64,000 nucleotides of DNA from Sphingopyxis sp. YF1 (GTDB lineage: Bacteria > Pseudomonadota > Alphaproteobacteria > Sphingomonadales > Sphingomonadaceae), in assembly GCF_022701295.1 (NCBI RefSeq), contig NZ_CP033204.1, positions 1,116,001 through 1,180,000 of the forward strand, read 5' to 3'. Shown in pieces: positions 45,340 to 54,118 of the stretch. Each line of letters opens with the position of its first letter. Position 1 is the stretch's first letter. The position numbers were made by a program, and so were the translations under genes. The notes under the pieces are model-generated. The model did not search any database and was not told the origin of the DNA. It worked only from the letters and a program-made list of their open reading frames with translations.

Positions 45340-47010
45340 ATGTCCACCCGCGCCGACGTCAACCATGATTTCACCGACGCGGAACTCGCCGAACTGGCGG
45401 CATTCGGCACCATCGAGTCGCATCGCAGGGGCGATCTGATCGTCGCCGAGGGCACGCTGGCGCCCGACTGCATCGTCACCCTGTCGGGCCACACCGACAT
45501 TTTCGCCTTCACCGACGACGGCACCAGGCGCGTCGGCTGGATGGAGCGCGGGCAGTTCGCAGGCGACCTGTCGGTGCTGACCGGACAGCGGCACCTGTCG
45601 CGCGTCGAGATGGGCGCCGACGGCGAGATATTGCGCATCGCGCACGGTGATTTCCAGCGGCTGATCGCGGGCAATTCGCACTATTCGGATATTTTCGTCC
45701 GCGTCTTCGCGGCGCGGCGCGAGTTCAGCAACAACCGCGGTTTCGCGGCGGTGATCGTGCTCGGCCCCGCGCTCGACCGCAGCGTCTATGCGCTGCGCGA
45801 CCTGCTCGCCCGGCACGGCGTCGCGCACCGCTGGTTCGACCCCGCCGAAGGACCGGTCGCGGCGCACCTGATGGCCGAGCGCGGGCTGTCGGAAGCGCAA
45901 TTGCCCGCGGTGATCCTCGGCGCCGCCGATCTTCTGGTACAGCCGACCCCCGAGCAATTGGCGGCGGGGCTGGGTCTCGACCTGCTGCCCGACGGGGCGA
46001 CCGCCGACGTCATCGTCGTCGGCAGCGGCCCCGGCGGGTTGGCGGCGGCGGTCTATGCCGCGTCGGAGGGGCTGACGGTGATCGCGATCGATTCGCTCGC
46101 GCCGGGCGGACAGGCGGGCACCTCGTCGAAGATCGAGAATTATCTGGGCTTTCCGACCGGCATTTCGGGGGGCGAACTGGCGCGGCGCGCGACGGTACAG
46201 GCGCAGAAATTCGGCGCGCGGATCGTCGCGCCGGTGCGCGCCGCGGCGATCGACCGCGACGGCGATGCCTATTGCCTCAGCCTCGCCGACGGGCGCCGCC
46301 TGCGCGGCCGAGCGGTGGTGATCGCCAGCGGCGCGCAATATGAGCGGCTGCCGATCGACGGCATCGAACATTATGAGGGGCGCGGCATCTTTTACGGCGC
46401 GACGCCGATGGAGGCGCAACTGTGCGGCAATGCCGAGGTAACCGTCGTTGGTGCGGGCAACTCGGCGGGGCAGGGCGCAATCTACCTCGCGGGCGTCGCG
46501 CGCAAGGTGCATGTGATGTACCGCCGCGCCGATTTGCGCGAGACGATGTCCGAATATCTGGTCAAACGGCTGGAGGAGCATCCAAACGTCGAATTGCACG
46601 CGGCGACCGATGTCGTTGCGCTGCACGGCGCCGACGCGGGCGACGGGCGGCTGAGCCGCATCGGTTGGCGCGACCGCATGAACGGCGAGGAAGGGGCTTG
46701 CGACTGCGGTTTCCTCTTTCTCTTCATCGGCGCGCGCCCGCACACGCGCTGGCTGCCGGCGGAAATGGTGTGCGACGACCGCGGCTTCGTGAAGACCGGC
46801 ACCGATATCGCGCCGCTCGAACTGGTCAGGGCGGGCTGGTCGCTCGACCGCATGCCGAGCCGCTATGAAACAAGCTGGCCGCGCGTCTATGCGATCGGCG
46901 ACGTGCGGAAGGGATCGGTGAAGCGCGTCGCATCCTCGGTGGGTGAGGGGTCGGTGGTGGTGAGCGACATTCATGCCGCGCTGGCGGAAATGTCGGGAAC
47001 CGGCGATTGA
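45340..47010 (+). CDS. cNMP-binding domain fused to thioredoxin-reductase-like flavoprotein
   Basis: A 556-residue cytoplasmic fusion. Residues about 15-125 form a cyclic-nucleotide-binding-like beta-roll (MERGQFAGDLSVLTGQRHLSRVEM). Residues about 135-215 look like a small redox-fold linker. Residues about 222-550 are a thioredoxin reductase-like FAD/NAD(P)H domain with VIVVGSGPGGLAAAVYAASE (FAD), SKIENYLGFPTGISG, and VTVVGAGNSAGQGAIYLA (NAD(P)H). The usual redox CxxC is absent: the position reads FYGATPMEAQLC. It therefore cannot work as a normal thioredoxin reductase. ATG 45340 has AAGGAG upstream. It is divergent from the decarboxylase. Confidence 0.85.
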   Translation: MSTRADVNHDFTDAELAELAAFGTIESHRRGDLIVAEGTLAPDCIVTLSGHTDIFAFTDDGTRRVGWMERGQFAGDLSVLTGQRHLSRVEMGADGEILRIAHGDFQRLIAGNSHYSDIFVRVFAARREFSNNRGFAAVIVLGPALDRSVYALRDLLARHGVAHRWFDPAEGPVAAHLMAERGLSEAQLPAVILGAADLLVQPTPEQLAAGLGLDLLPDGATADVIVVGSGPGGLAAAVYAASEGLTVIAIDSLAPGGQAGTSSKIENYLGFPTGISGGELARRATVQAQKFGARIVAPVRAAAIDRDGDAYCLSLADGRRLRGRAVVIASGAQYERLPIDGIEHYEGRGIFYGATPMEAQLCGNAEVTVVGAGNSAGQGAIYLAGVARKVHVMYRRADLRETMSEYLVKRLEEHPNVELHAATDVVALHGADAGDGRLSRIGWRDRMNGEEGACDCGFLFLFIGARPHTRWLPAEMVCDDRGFVKTGTDIAPLELVRAGWSLDRMPSRYETSWPRVYAIGDVRKGSVKRVASSVGEGSVVVSDIHAALAEMSGTGD

Positions 47011-47065
47011 TCCGCGCGTATCACGCGGTAAGTTTTTGGCATCGAAGCAAAAAAAGAGGGTGAAG

Positions 47066-47806
47066 ATGAGCCTGGCAGCATTGATGATCGTCGTGGCCGC
47101 GTCGGGGGCGGGCGAACCGCTGCCCGCGAAGATTGATATTCCCAACGATTTTTCGACCATCATCTGTCCGGACGAAGCGGCCGCGCGCACAATGCTCGAC
47201 CGATATCACGGCGTCCAGCCGGCGCCGCGGAACCATGTGATCGACACCAGCCTGTTCTTCGAGGGGCTGAAGGCCACCGGATGCACGCAAAACAGCCCCG
47301 AGGCCGCATCGACGATCACGATCCAGGGCGTCGTCGCACGCCGGACGCTCGCGCTTGCCGGCGGAAACGAGAGCTATATCGTCTATCGCGGGGTCAATGC
47401 GACGGGCGCGGCGCTGGTCGGGATCGTCGATGAGACGGGCAACGACAAACATCCGCGGACCGATTTCGAGCGCTGGCTGTCGGAGTTCATTCCCGACGGC
47501 CGCCTCGATTACGCGCCGGGGGACATGAGCGTGGTCTATGCCTGCCCGACGGTCGACGGCGCGCGCGCCGCGGTCCGCGCGATCCCGGCCAAGGGAGGCG
47601 ACAAGGCGCAGAATGCGGCTTTCGCCAAGGCGCGCGCCGCAAACGGCTGCGTTCAGGCCGCGGCAGGTCCGTACCGGATCGGTGCCCGTCACGAGGAACG
47701 CAACATCGCGTGCGGGTTCGAATGCGAGGACGTCTGGAACGCGCTCGCCGCGACCGACGCGCGCGACCGTGCGGTCGGGTTGATCTTCAACGGCTCACAC
47801 TTCTGA
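47066..47806 (+). CDS. Exported protein of unknown function
   Basis: A 246-residue protein starting MSLAALMIVVAASGAGEPLP, a probable signal peptide. Cys-rich: Cys in STIICPDE, KATGCTQN, VVYACPTV, ANGCVQAA and NIACGFECED, suggesting disulfides in the periplasm. A central region reads LAGGNESYIVYRGVNATGAALVGIVDETG. No family was recognised. ATG 47066 follows AGAGGG closely. It lies 55 bp after the flavoprotein gene and its stop abuts the end of the converging carboxynorspermidine decarboxylase gene with no gap. Confidence 0.7.
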   Translation: MSLAALMIVVAASGAGEPLPAKIDIPNDFSTIICPDEAAARTMLDRYHGVQPAPRNHVIDTSLFFEGLKATGCTQNSPEAASTITIQGVVARRTLALAGGNESYIVYRGVNATGAALVGIVDETGNDKHPRTDFERWLSEFIPDGRLDYAPGDMSVVYACPTVDGARAAVRAIPAKGGDKAQNAAFAKARAANGCVQAAAGPYRIGARHEERNIACGFECEDVWNALAATDARDRAVGLIFNGSHF

Positions 47807-48994
47807 TCAGCTGAGCCGCGTCCTGAAATCCTCGTAGCCGAATTCGCGGACCAGCTTCAGTTCATCGGTTTCGCTGTCCCACAGCCAGATCGACGGCAGC
47901 GGGACGCCGTTGAAGGTGTTGGTCTTGACCATCGAATAATGCGCCTGATCGAGGAAGGCGAAGCGCTGGCCGATATGGGCGCCGCCGGGCAGGCGATAGT
48001 CGCCGATCACGTCGCCCGCGAGGCACGAGGGGCCGCCGAGACGCGTAACCGCGCCGTCCGCTTCCTCGCCCAGCATCGCGGGGCGGTACGGCGCCTCGAT
48101 CACGTCGGGCATGTGGCAGGTTGCGCTGATGTCGGTGATGCCGATCGGCATGCCGTTGTCGAACAGGTCGAGCACTTCGCCGATCAGGATGCCGGCGTCG
48201 AGCGCGACGGCTTCGCCGGGCTCGATCATCACCTCGCAGCCGGTGGTTTCGCGCACGCCCTTCAGGAAGGCGATCAGGTCATCGATCTGGTAATCGGCGC
48301 GTGTGACATGATGGCCGCCGCCGAAGTTGATCCATTTGAGCCGGCCGAAGAAGGGCGCGAGCTTCGGCTCGACCGCGGCCCAGGTGCGCGCGAGCGGCGG
48401 GAAATCCTGTTCGCACAGGACATGCATATGGATGCCATCGACGCCCGCCATATGCTCGGGGGTTAGCTGGCTTACCGGGAAACCGAGGCGGCTGCACGGC
48501 GCGGCGGGATCATATTTCGGAACCTCGCCCTCGCTGTGCTGCGGGTTGATGCGCAGCCCGACGTCGAAGGTTTCGCCGGCGGCGCGAAGCTCATCGAGCA
48601 GCGGGCGGAAGCGCGCGATCTGCCCGGGCGAGTTGAAGATCAGATGGTCGGAGAGCTTGGCGATTTCGGGAAGGTCATTCGCCTTGTAGCCCGCGCAATA
48701 GGTCGCGACCTCCTTGTCGCCGTGCGGCCCGCCATATTCCTCGCGCCCGAGCTTCGCCTCATAGAGGCCCGAGGCGCAGACGCCGTCGAGCGTGCCCGCT
48801 ACCGTGGAGCCCAGCGACCACATCGAAAAGGCCTTGAGTGCCGCGAGTACGCGCGCGCCCGACGCGTCGCCGATATGGCGCAGCACCGCCAGGTTCGCGC
48901 GCACCTTTGCCGCGTCGACGACGAAGGCGGGCGAGGGGACGCGGGTGAGGTCGAAATGGGCAAAGGCCCCGGGGTCGCCGGCTCTGGTTTCCAT
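47807..48994 (-). CDS. nspC: Carboxynorspermidine decarboxylase
   Basis: PLP-dependent decarboxylase that turns carboxyspermidine (or carboxynorspermidine) into spermidine (norspermidine). The 395 residues begin with PSPAFVVDAAKVRANLAVL and have the Schiff-base Lys in VLAALKAFSMW. The family motifs GLRINPQHSEGEVPKYDP, HMHVLCEQDF, NFGGGHHVTR, EPGEAVALDAG and GGPSCLAGDVIGDY (catalytic Cys) are all present. With the dehydrogenase at 51.8-53.0 kb it completes the carboxyspermidine route from putrescine, used by bacteria that lack S-adenosylmethionine decarboxylase. It is not in one operon with that gene. Confidence 0.95.
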   Translation of the reverse strand: METRAGDPGAFAHFDLTRVPSPAFVVDAAKVRANLAVLRHIGDASGARVLAALKAFSMWSLGSTVAGTLDGVCASGLYEAKLGREEYGGPHGDKEVATYCAGYKANDLPEIAKLSDHLIFNSPGQIARFRPLLDELRAAGETFDVGLRINPQHSEGEVPKYDPAAPCSRLGFPVSQLTPEHMAGVDGIHMHVLCEQDFPPLARTWAAVEPKLAPFFGRLKWINFGGGHHVTRADYQIDDLIAFLKGVRETTGCEVMIEPGEAVALDAGILIGEVLDLFDNGMPIGITDISATCHMPDVIEAPYRPAMLGEEADGAVTRLGGPSCLAGDVIGDYRLPGGAHIGQRFAFLDQAHYSMVKTNTFNGVPLPSIWLWDSETDELKLVREFGYEDFRTRLS

Positions 48995-49039
48995 GGCGGC
49001 GCATGTAGGGGTTTTAGGGTGCTGAAGGAAGGGGTGTCG

Positions 49040-50041
49040 CTATGCCACCGGTACCTTCACATTGCCGCTCGCCGTCTGCACCGAATAGCTGAAAGGATTG
49101 TCCTTCCACCCCGTCTTGGCGCCGCCGTGAACGCCGTCGCGGCGGATGACCGCGATGCCGCCGCTGATCCGATAGCCCGCGTCCTCGATGCGCTTGATCG
49201 CCGCTTCGGCCGCGGCCTGCGGGTGCATCCCGCCGCGCATCAGTTCGACCGCGTGATAGGTCGGCAGAAAGCGCATCATCACGTCGCCATTGCCCGTCGC
49301 GACCGCGCCTCCGACCGCCTGGTCGCCATAGGCGCCCGCCCCCGGGATGGGCGAGTCGCCGACGCGGCCGGGGATCTTGAATTCGCGGCCGTTGGTCGAG
49401 CAGCCGACGGTGAGATTGCCCGCGGCGTCGAGCGCGATGCTGCCAACGGTGTCGTGCCCCGCGAGCCTGTCGTCGCGCGCGATCGGTTCGGGGCCGAAGG
49501 CATCGGACCTTTCGCCCTTTTCGGCCCATTTGGCGAAGGCTGCCTGCGACTTGGGGCCGGTGAGCGAGGTTTCGGTGAAGCCCATGCGCGCGGCGAAGCG
49601 CGTCGCGTCGTCGCCGACGATCAGCGTGTGCTGCGTTTCTTCCATCACCTTGCGCGCGACCGAGATCGCCTTCTTGACGCGTTTCAGGCAGCCGACGGCA
49701 CCGATGTCGTGCGTCGGTCCCCACAGGATCATCGCGTCGAGCGTCGTTTCGCCGACTTCGTTGGGCACGCCGTCGGCGCCGACCCAATAGTCGCCGAGCA
49801 GTTCGACATGGTTGATCGCGGCCTCGACGACGTCGAGCGAGGATTTTCCCTCTGCGAGCATCGGCCAGCCGATGGCGTTGGCGCCCGGACCGAAATCCCA
49901 GGTTGTGAGGATGAAGGGCTTGCCGACGGGGATGGGGGCCGGCTTGGCCGGTTTTGCGGCTTCGGCCGCGACCGGGAGCGCCGCGAGACCCGCCGCACCG
50001 ACGGCGAATCTGCGCCGTGAAATCGCCTTGTCGTCTGCCAT
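49040..50041 (-). CDS. N4-(beta-N-acetylglucosaminyl)-L-asparaginase, Tat-exported
   Basis: An Ntn-hydrolase of the glycosylasparaginase family, 333 residues. The N-terminus SRRRFAVGAAGLAALPVAA is a twin-arginine signal, so it is folded before export to the periplasm. The autocleavage site that frees the catalytic Thr is at HDTVGSIALD. VGCSTNGREFKIPGRVGDSP and GAYGDQAVGGAVATGNGD follow, matching the family. ATG 50041 is chosen; the frame extends upstream into a dispersed repeat and that extension has no Tat signal at its start. Substrate in bacteria (asparagine-linked glycan or beta-aspartyl compound) is unsure. Confidence 0.92.
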   Translation of the reverse strand: MADDKAISRRRFAVGAAGLAALPVAAEAAKPAKPAPIPVGKPFILTTWDFGPGANAIGWPMLAEGKSSLDVVEAAINHVELLGDYWVGADGVPNEVGETTLDAMILWGPTHDIGAVGCLKRVKKAISVARKVMEETQHTLIVGDDATRFAARMGFTETSLTGPKSQAAFAKWAEKGERSDAFGPEPIARDDRLAGHDTVGSIALDAAGNLTVGCSTNGREFKIPGRVGDSPIPGAGAYGDQAVGGAVATGNGDVMMRFLPTYHAVELMRGGMHPQAAAEAAIKRIEDAGYRISGGIAVIRRDGVHGGAKTGWKDNPFSYSVQTASGNVKVPVA

Positions 50042-50092
50042 GTTGATGTCTCCCCTGAGGGAGAGGCTAGTCCAAAACTGCGCAAACACAAT

Positions 50093-50178
50093 CCGTTCGC
50101 CCTGAGCTTGTCGAAGGGCTGTTCTTTCTTTTGGTGTCAAAGAGAAGGACGGTGCTTCGACAAGCTCAGCACGAACGG
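50093..50178. repeat. Dispersed inverted repeat, copy 1
   Basis: Imperfect inverted repeat with arms of about 35 bp. The left arm begins CCGTTCGCCCTGAGCTTGTC at 50093; the right arm is its near complement ending at 50178 (GCTTCGACAAGCTCAGCACG inside). The arms differ at two dinucleotides (CC versus TG, GG versus CA). A second copy lies at 51670-51760, so the alpha/beta hydrolase and DUF486 genes are bracketed by the two. Confidence 0.88.
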
Positions 50179-50194
50179 AGAAAGGGAGGTCATC

Positions 50195-50545
50195 TCAAGC
50201 CGCAATCGGTCCCTTGAAGATGAAGAAAGCGCCGCCCGCAATCAGCAGGAAGCCGACAAGGTGGTTGAGCGTCAATTTCTCGCCGAGCCAGAAGACCGCG
50301 AAACCCGCGAAGACGATCAGCGTGATCACCTCCTGCATCGTCTTGAGCTCGGCGGTCGAATAGACGCTGTGGCCGATGCGGTTGGCGGGGACCGCGAGGC
50401 AATATTCGAAAAAGGCGATACCCCAGGCGAGCAGGATCGCGAGCCACATCGGGCGCGAAAGGTCGCCGAGGTGGCCGTACCAGGCGAAGGTCATGAAGAT
50501 GTTCGAGAGGACGAGCAGGCCGATGGGCAGCAGATAGGGTGTCAT
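50195..50545 (-). CDS. DUF486 (DMT superfamily) membrane protein
   Basis: A 116-residue inner-membrane protein with four helices (about 4-22, 30-50, 66-88, 93-112). The DUF486 pattern is clear: PIGLLVLSNIFMTFAWYGHL, AWGIAFFEYCLAVPANRIG, ELKTMQEVITLIVFAGFA and GEKLTLNHLVGFLLI. Its ATG overlaps the stop of the alpha/beta hydrolase gene by four bases, so the two are coupled. The function of the family is unknown; a small transporter role is assumed from the DMT relationship. Confidence 0.9.
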   Translation of the reverse strand: MTPYLLPIGLLVLSNIFMTFAWYGHLGDLSRPMWLAILLAWGIAFFEYCLAVPANRIGHSVYSTAELKTMQEVITLIVFAGFAVFWLGEKLTLNHLVGFLLIAGGAFFIFKGPIAA

Positions 50546-51636
50546 GGGGCGTCCTTCGTCTCGCGCGTCAGCGGCAGCACGTCGCGGAGCAGCGCGGCGA
50601 AAAAATGCCCCGGCTCCTCGACCATCGGCATATGCGCCGAATGTTCGAGCCAGACGAGCTTTTTGGACGGCGCCTTCACCTTGGCGAACCAGTCGGCCGC
50701 GACGGGCGAGGGGACGGTGTAATCGTGGCGGCCGAGAAGGAACACGATCGGCACGTCCATCGTGTGCACGCGCTTGAAACTCACGTCGGCGAGGCGCGGC
50801 CACAGCGTCGTTACCGAAAATTCGCTGCCCTTGCCCCACGCGGCGATGTCGGCGGGGTCATATTCGGGCGAGAGGCGCGGGGTCTGGAAATAGAGTTTGA
50901 GGTCAGGCTTGTTGTAGATGAGCGAGCCGTAGGGGATCGCATATTTGCGCCAGCCGTCGGCCTTGGCGATCGTGAAGTCGCCCGCCGGATAGGGGGCGAG
51001 CGCGTCGATCGCGGCGACGGCTTCGGTGTCGCCCGCCGCAAGCGCCTTCGCGCGCGTCCACGCCATGCCGGCCTTTTCGCCCTCGCGAAAATCGATGCCC
51101 TGGCCGACCCCGACATAGGCATGGAGCAGATCGGGGCGCTTCACCGCGACCGACAGGCCGACGATCGAGCCCCAGCTGTGCCCCATCAGCACGACCTTTT
51201 TCTTGCCGTAGCGCTTTTGCAGCAGTTCGATCAGTTCGATCGCATCGTCGCGATAGCGTTCGGGAGTCATCGTCGGCGCGAGCGTCGCGGGATCGTTCAG
51301 CGGATAGCTGCGTCCCGCGCCGCGCTGGTCGTACTGAACGACGGTGAAGACATCTTCCCACGGGCGCTGGAACGCCCAGGCGAAGGGCATCTCGACCGCG
51401 CCGGGGCCGCCGTGGACGAAGATCAGGACCGGGTTGTCGCGATCGGCGCCACGGACGTTGACGACCTGACGCGCGCCGCCGAGCGTCGCCTCGAACGTCT
51501 CCTCCACGCCGTTCGGGGTGACGATCCGGCCGATATCGGCAACGATCGCGCGGGCGGGGGCGTAGGGGTCTTCGCTCTGTGCGGCGGCGGGGGACGCGAA
51601 TGTGATCGCCGTGATGATTGCGAAGACCAGTCTCAT
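50542..51636 (-). CDS. Exported alpha/beta hydrolase (proline iminopeptidase-like)
   Basis: A 364-residue alpha/beta-hydrolase with signal peptide MRLVFAIITAITFASPAAAQ. ATG 51654 is an alternative start six residues earlier. HGGPGAVEMPFAW is the oxyanion-hole motif, YDQRGAGRSYP matches proline iminopeptidases, GHSWGS carries the nucleophile Ser, and the Asp/His of the triad should be in LLGRHDYTVP and LEHSAHMP. It probably hydrolyses a peptide or ester in the periplasm. It is translationally coupled to DUF486. Confidence 0.9.
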   Translation of the reverse strand: MRLVFAIITAITFASPAAAQSEDPYAPARAIVADIGRIVTPNGVEETFEATLGGARQVVNVRGADRDNPVLIFVHGGPGAVEMPFAWAFQRPWEDVFTVVQYDQRGAGRSYPLNDPATLAPTMTPERYRDDAIELIELLQKRYGKKKVVLMGHSWGSIVGLSVAVKRPDLLHAYVGVGQGIDFREGEKAGMAWTRAKALAAGDTEAVAAIDALAPYPAGDFTIAKADGWRKYAIPYGSLIYNKPDLKLYFQTPRLSPEYDPADIAAWGKGSEFSVTTLWPRLADVSFKRVHTMDVPIVFLLGRHDYTVPSPVAADWFAKVKAPSKKLVWLEHSAHMPMVEEPGHFFAALLRDVLPLTRETKDAP

Positions 51637-51669
51637 GAAATGCCTCTCAATCATTCGGGCACAAAAATA

Positions 51670-51760
51670 CCCCGTTCGCCCTGAGCTTGTCGAAGGGCCG
51701 TTCTGTCTTTGCAACATCGAAAGAAAGAACGGTGCTTCGACAAGCTCAGCACGAACGGGG
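51670..51760. repeat. Dispersed inverted repeat, copy 2
   Basis: Arms of about 41 bp: the left begins CCCCGTTCGCCCTGAGCTTG at 51670, and the right ends GCACGAACGGGG at 51760, separated by about 9 bp. It is the same element as 50093-50178, with the same CC/TG and GG/CA mismatches between arms. It lies between the hydrolase start and the dehydrogenase stop. Confidence 0.9.
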
Positions 51761-51799
51761 TTTCATGTCGTTAGCGCTAGTCCTGGACCGGGCCGACGA

Positions 51800-53008
51800 T
51801 CAGAAATCCAGCGGAGCGTCCAGCTCCTTCACCTGCCACGGCAGGCCGTGCTTGTTCAGCATGTCCATGAAGGGGTCGGGATCGAACTGTTCCATGTTGA
51901 ACACCCCGTCGCCCGACCAGGCGCCCGTGACCATCATCGCGGCGCCGATCATCGCGGGCACGCCGGTGGTGTAGCTCACCGCCTGGTTGCCGGTTTCGGC
52001 ATAGGCGTCCTCATGGTCGCAGATATTGTAGAGGTAGAGCGTCTTTTCCTTGCCGTCCTTGCCAAGGCCGGTCGCGATGACGCCGATGTTGGTCTTGCCC
52101 TTGGTCGTCTCGCCGAGGCTCGACGGTTCGGGAAGCACGGCCTTCAGGAACTGTAGCGGCACGATCTCGCGGCCTTCGTAGATCACCGGGTCGATCCGCG
52201 TCATGCCGACATTCTGCAGTACGGTCAGGTGGGTGATATAGGCCTCGCCGAAGGTCATCCAGAAGCGGATGCGCTTGATTTCGGGCAGGTGCGTTTTCAG
52301 GCTTTCGATCTCCTCATGATACATGAGGTACATCGTCTTTTCGCCAACGGCTTCGAAGTCGAACGTCTGCTTCACCGACATCGGCGGGGTTTCGACCCAG
52401 TCGCCATTTTCCCAGTGACGCGCGACCGCGGTCACTTCGCGGATATTGATCTCCGGGTTGAAGTTGGTTGCGAAATGCTGGCCATGATCGCCGCCGTTGC
52501 AGTCAAGGATATCGAGCGTGTCGATGCGGTCGAAATGATGCTTCCTGAGCCAGGTGGTGAAGACGCTGGTGACGCCGGGGTCGAAGCCCGAACCGAGCAG
52601 CGCCATCAGCCCCGCATCCTTGAAGCGGTCCTGATAGGCCCATTGCCAGTGATATTCGAACTTCGCCTCGTCGCGCGGTTCGTAGTTCGCGGTGTCCATA
52701 TAGTGCGCGCCGGTCGACAGGCACGCTTCCATGATGGTGAGGTCCTGATAGGGCAGCGCGAGGTTGACGACGTGCGTCGCGCCGATCGAGCGGATCAGCG
52801 CCGCGGTCGCGTCGATATGGTCGGCGTCGACCTCGGCGGTCTTGATCGTGACCCCGATGCGTTCCTTGACCGATTCGGCGATCGCGTCGCACTTGAACTT
52901 GCGGCGGCTGGCGAGGGTGATGTCGGGGAAGATGTCGGGGTTCATCGCCATCTTGTGCACCGCGACCGAACCGACGCCGCCCGCGCCGATCACCAAAACC
53001 TTGCTCAT
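51800..53008 (-). CDS. Carboxynorspermidine dehydrogenase (saccharopine dehydrogenase family)
   Basis: NADPH-dependent enzyme that condenses aspartate semialdehyde with putrescine (or diaminopropane) to carboxyspermidine. The 402 residues have an N-terminal Rossmann domain, KVLVIGAGGVGSVAVHKMAMN, then HVVNLALPYQDLTIMEACLSTGAHYMDTANYE, the typical saccharopine dehydrogenase-like sequence of this subfamily, and GFDPGVTSVFTTWLRK. The presence of nspC nearby supports carboxyspermidine synthesis over lysine metabolism. It is divergent from the threonine dehydratase with 67 bp between. Confidence 0.92.
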   Translation of the reverse strand: MSKVLVIGAGGVGSVAVHKMAMNPDIFPDITLASRRKFKCDAIAESVKERIGVTIKTAEVDADHIDATAALIRSIGATHVVNLALPYQDLTIMEACLSTGAHYMDTANYEPRDEAKFEYHWQWAYQDRFKDAGLMALLGSGFDPGVTSVFTTWLRKHHFDRIDTLDILDCNGGDHGQHFATNFNPEINIREVTAVARHWENGDWVETPPMSVKQTFDFEAVGEKTMYLMYHEEIESLKTHLPEIKRIRFWMTFGEAYITHLTVLQNVGMTRIDPVIYEGREIVPLQFLKAVLPEPSSLGETTKGKTNIGVIATGLGKDGKEKTLYLYNICDHEDAYAETGNQAVSYTTGVPAMIGAAMMVTGAWSGDGVFNMEQFDPDPFMDMLNKHGLPWQVKELDAPLDF

Positions 53009-53075
53009 CGTGAAAATCTCCTGTCCGCGAACCTATGCGGCTTGCCTTGTATGCGCCGCCCTATAGGACGAAGCG

Positions 53076-54080
53076 ATGACACAGCAAAGCCCCGAACCCC
53101 TGACCGATCCTGCGCTCGACCCGGCGCGCGCGCCGAGCCTTGCGGGGGTCGAACGCGCGGCGGCGAAAGTCGCTGCATTGCTGCCGCCGACCCCGCTGCT
53201 GCCGCTCGACATCGATGGGGTGACGGTCTGGTGCAAGGCCGAGTGCCTGCAGCCCGTCGGCGCGTTCAAGATCCGCGGCGCCTGGCATCGCCTGTCCGAC
53301 CTGACCGCCGAACAGGCGGCGGCCGGAGTGGTCGGGGTATCGAGCGGCAACCACGCGCAGGGCGTCGCCTGGGCAGCGAAAAGGCTGGGGATCAGGGCGA
53401 CGATTGTGATGCCGGGCAACGCGCCCGCGATGAAGCTTGCGGCGACGCGCGCGCTGGGGGCCGAGGTCGTGCTCTACGACCGCGTGACCGAATCGCGCGA
53501 TGCCGTGGCGGCGAAGCTGCTCGCCGAGCGCGGCGGCACGCTGGTCCATGCCTATGGCGATCCGTGGATCATCGAGGGGCAGGGGACGGCGGGGCTCGAG
53601 GCGGAAGGACAGTTGAGGGCGCGCGGGTTCGCCGGGTTCGACAAGGTCGTCGCTTGCTGCGGCGGTGGCGGGCTGACCGCCGGGCTGGCGCTCGCGCTCC
53701 CCGATGCCGAGATCGTGGCGGTCGAGCCCGAGGGTTGGGACGATGTGACGCGTTCGCTGGCGGCGGGCGAGATCATGTCGGTCGAGGACATGGCCCATCC
53801 GACCGAATGCGACGCGCTCCAGACCCCCGAAACCTGGCCGATCAACTTCGCGGTGCTGCAGGCGCGCGGCGTGCGCGGCGCGGTGGTGACGCGCGAGGAA
53901 GTGCGCCATGCGATGCGCGTCGCATTCGAGAAACTGCACCTCGTCGTCGAGCCCGGCGGGGCGGCGGCGCTCGCGGCGCTGCTCGCGGGCAAGGTCGCGC
54001 CCGGTGCGGCGACGCTCGTCACCCTGTCGGGCGGCAATGTCGACCCGCAGAAATATGCGGAGATCCTGGCCGGATACTAA
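53076..54080 (+). CDS. Threonine/serine dehydratase, PLP-dependent
   Basis: A fold-type II PLP enzyme of 334 residues. The Schiff-base Lys is K65 in VGAFKIRGAW. GVSSGNHAQGVAWAAKRLG is the substrate/cofactor loop, and ACCGGGGLTAGLALAL binds the PLP phosphate. There is no C-terminal regulatory domain, so it is the short, non-isoleucine-controlled type: a threonine/serine ammonia-lyase or possibly a serine racemase. Biosynthetic IlvA is longer. It begins 67 bp from the divergent carboxynorspermidine dehydrogenase. Confidence 0.9.
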   Translation: MTQQSPEPLTDPALDPARAPSLAGVERAAAKVAALLPPTPLLPLDIDGVTVWCKAECLQPVGAFKIRGAWHRLSDLTAEQAAAGVVGVSSGNHAQGVAWAAKRLGIRATIVMPGNAPAMKLAATRALGAEVVLYDRVTESRDAVAAKLLAERGGTLVHAYGDPWIIEGQGTAGLEAEGQLRARGFAGFDKVVACCGGGGLTAGLALALPDAEIVAVEPEGWDDVTRSLAAGEIMSVEDMAHPTECDALQTPETWPINFAVLQARGVRGAVVTREEVRHAMRVAFEKLHLVVEPGGAAALAALLAGKVAPGAATLVTLSGGNVDPQKYAEILAGY

Positions 54081-54118
54081 TCGGCTCCGGCGCGTTGTGA
54101 AGGCGAAGGAGAGACGAA

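Noticed and set aside
50042..50140. Longer N-terminus for the asparaginase
   Set aside because: The extension is read from the dispersed inverted repeat, and the Tat signal begins only after ATG 50041.
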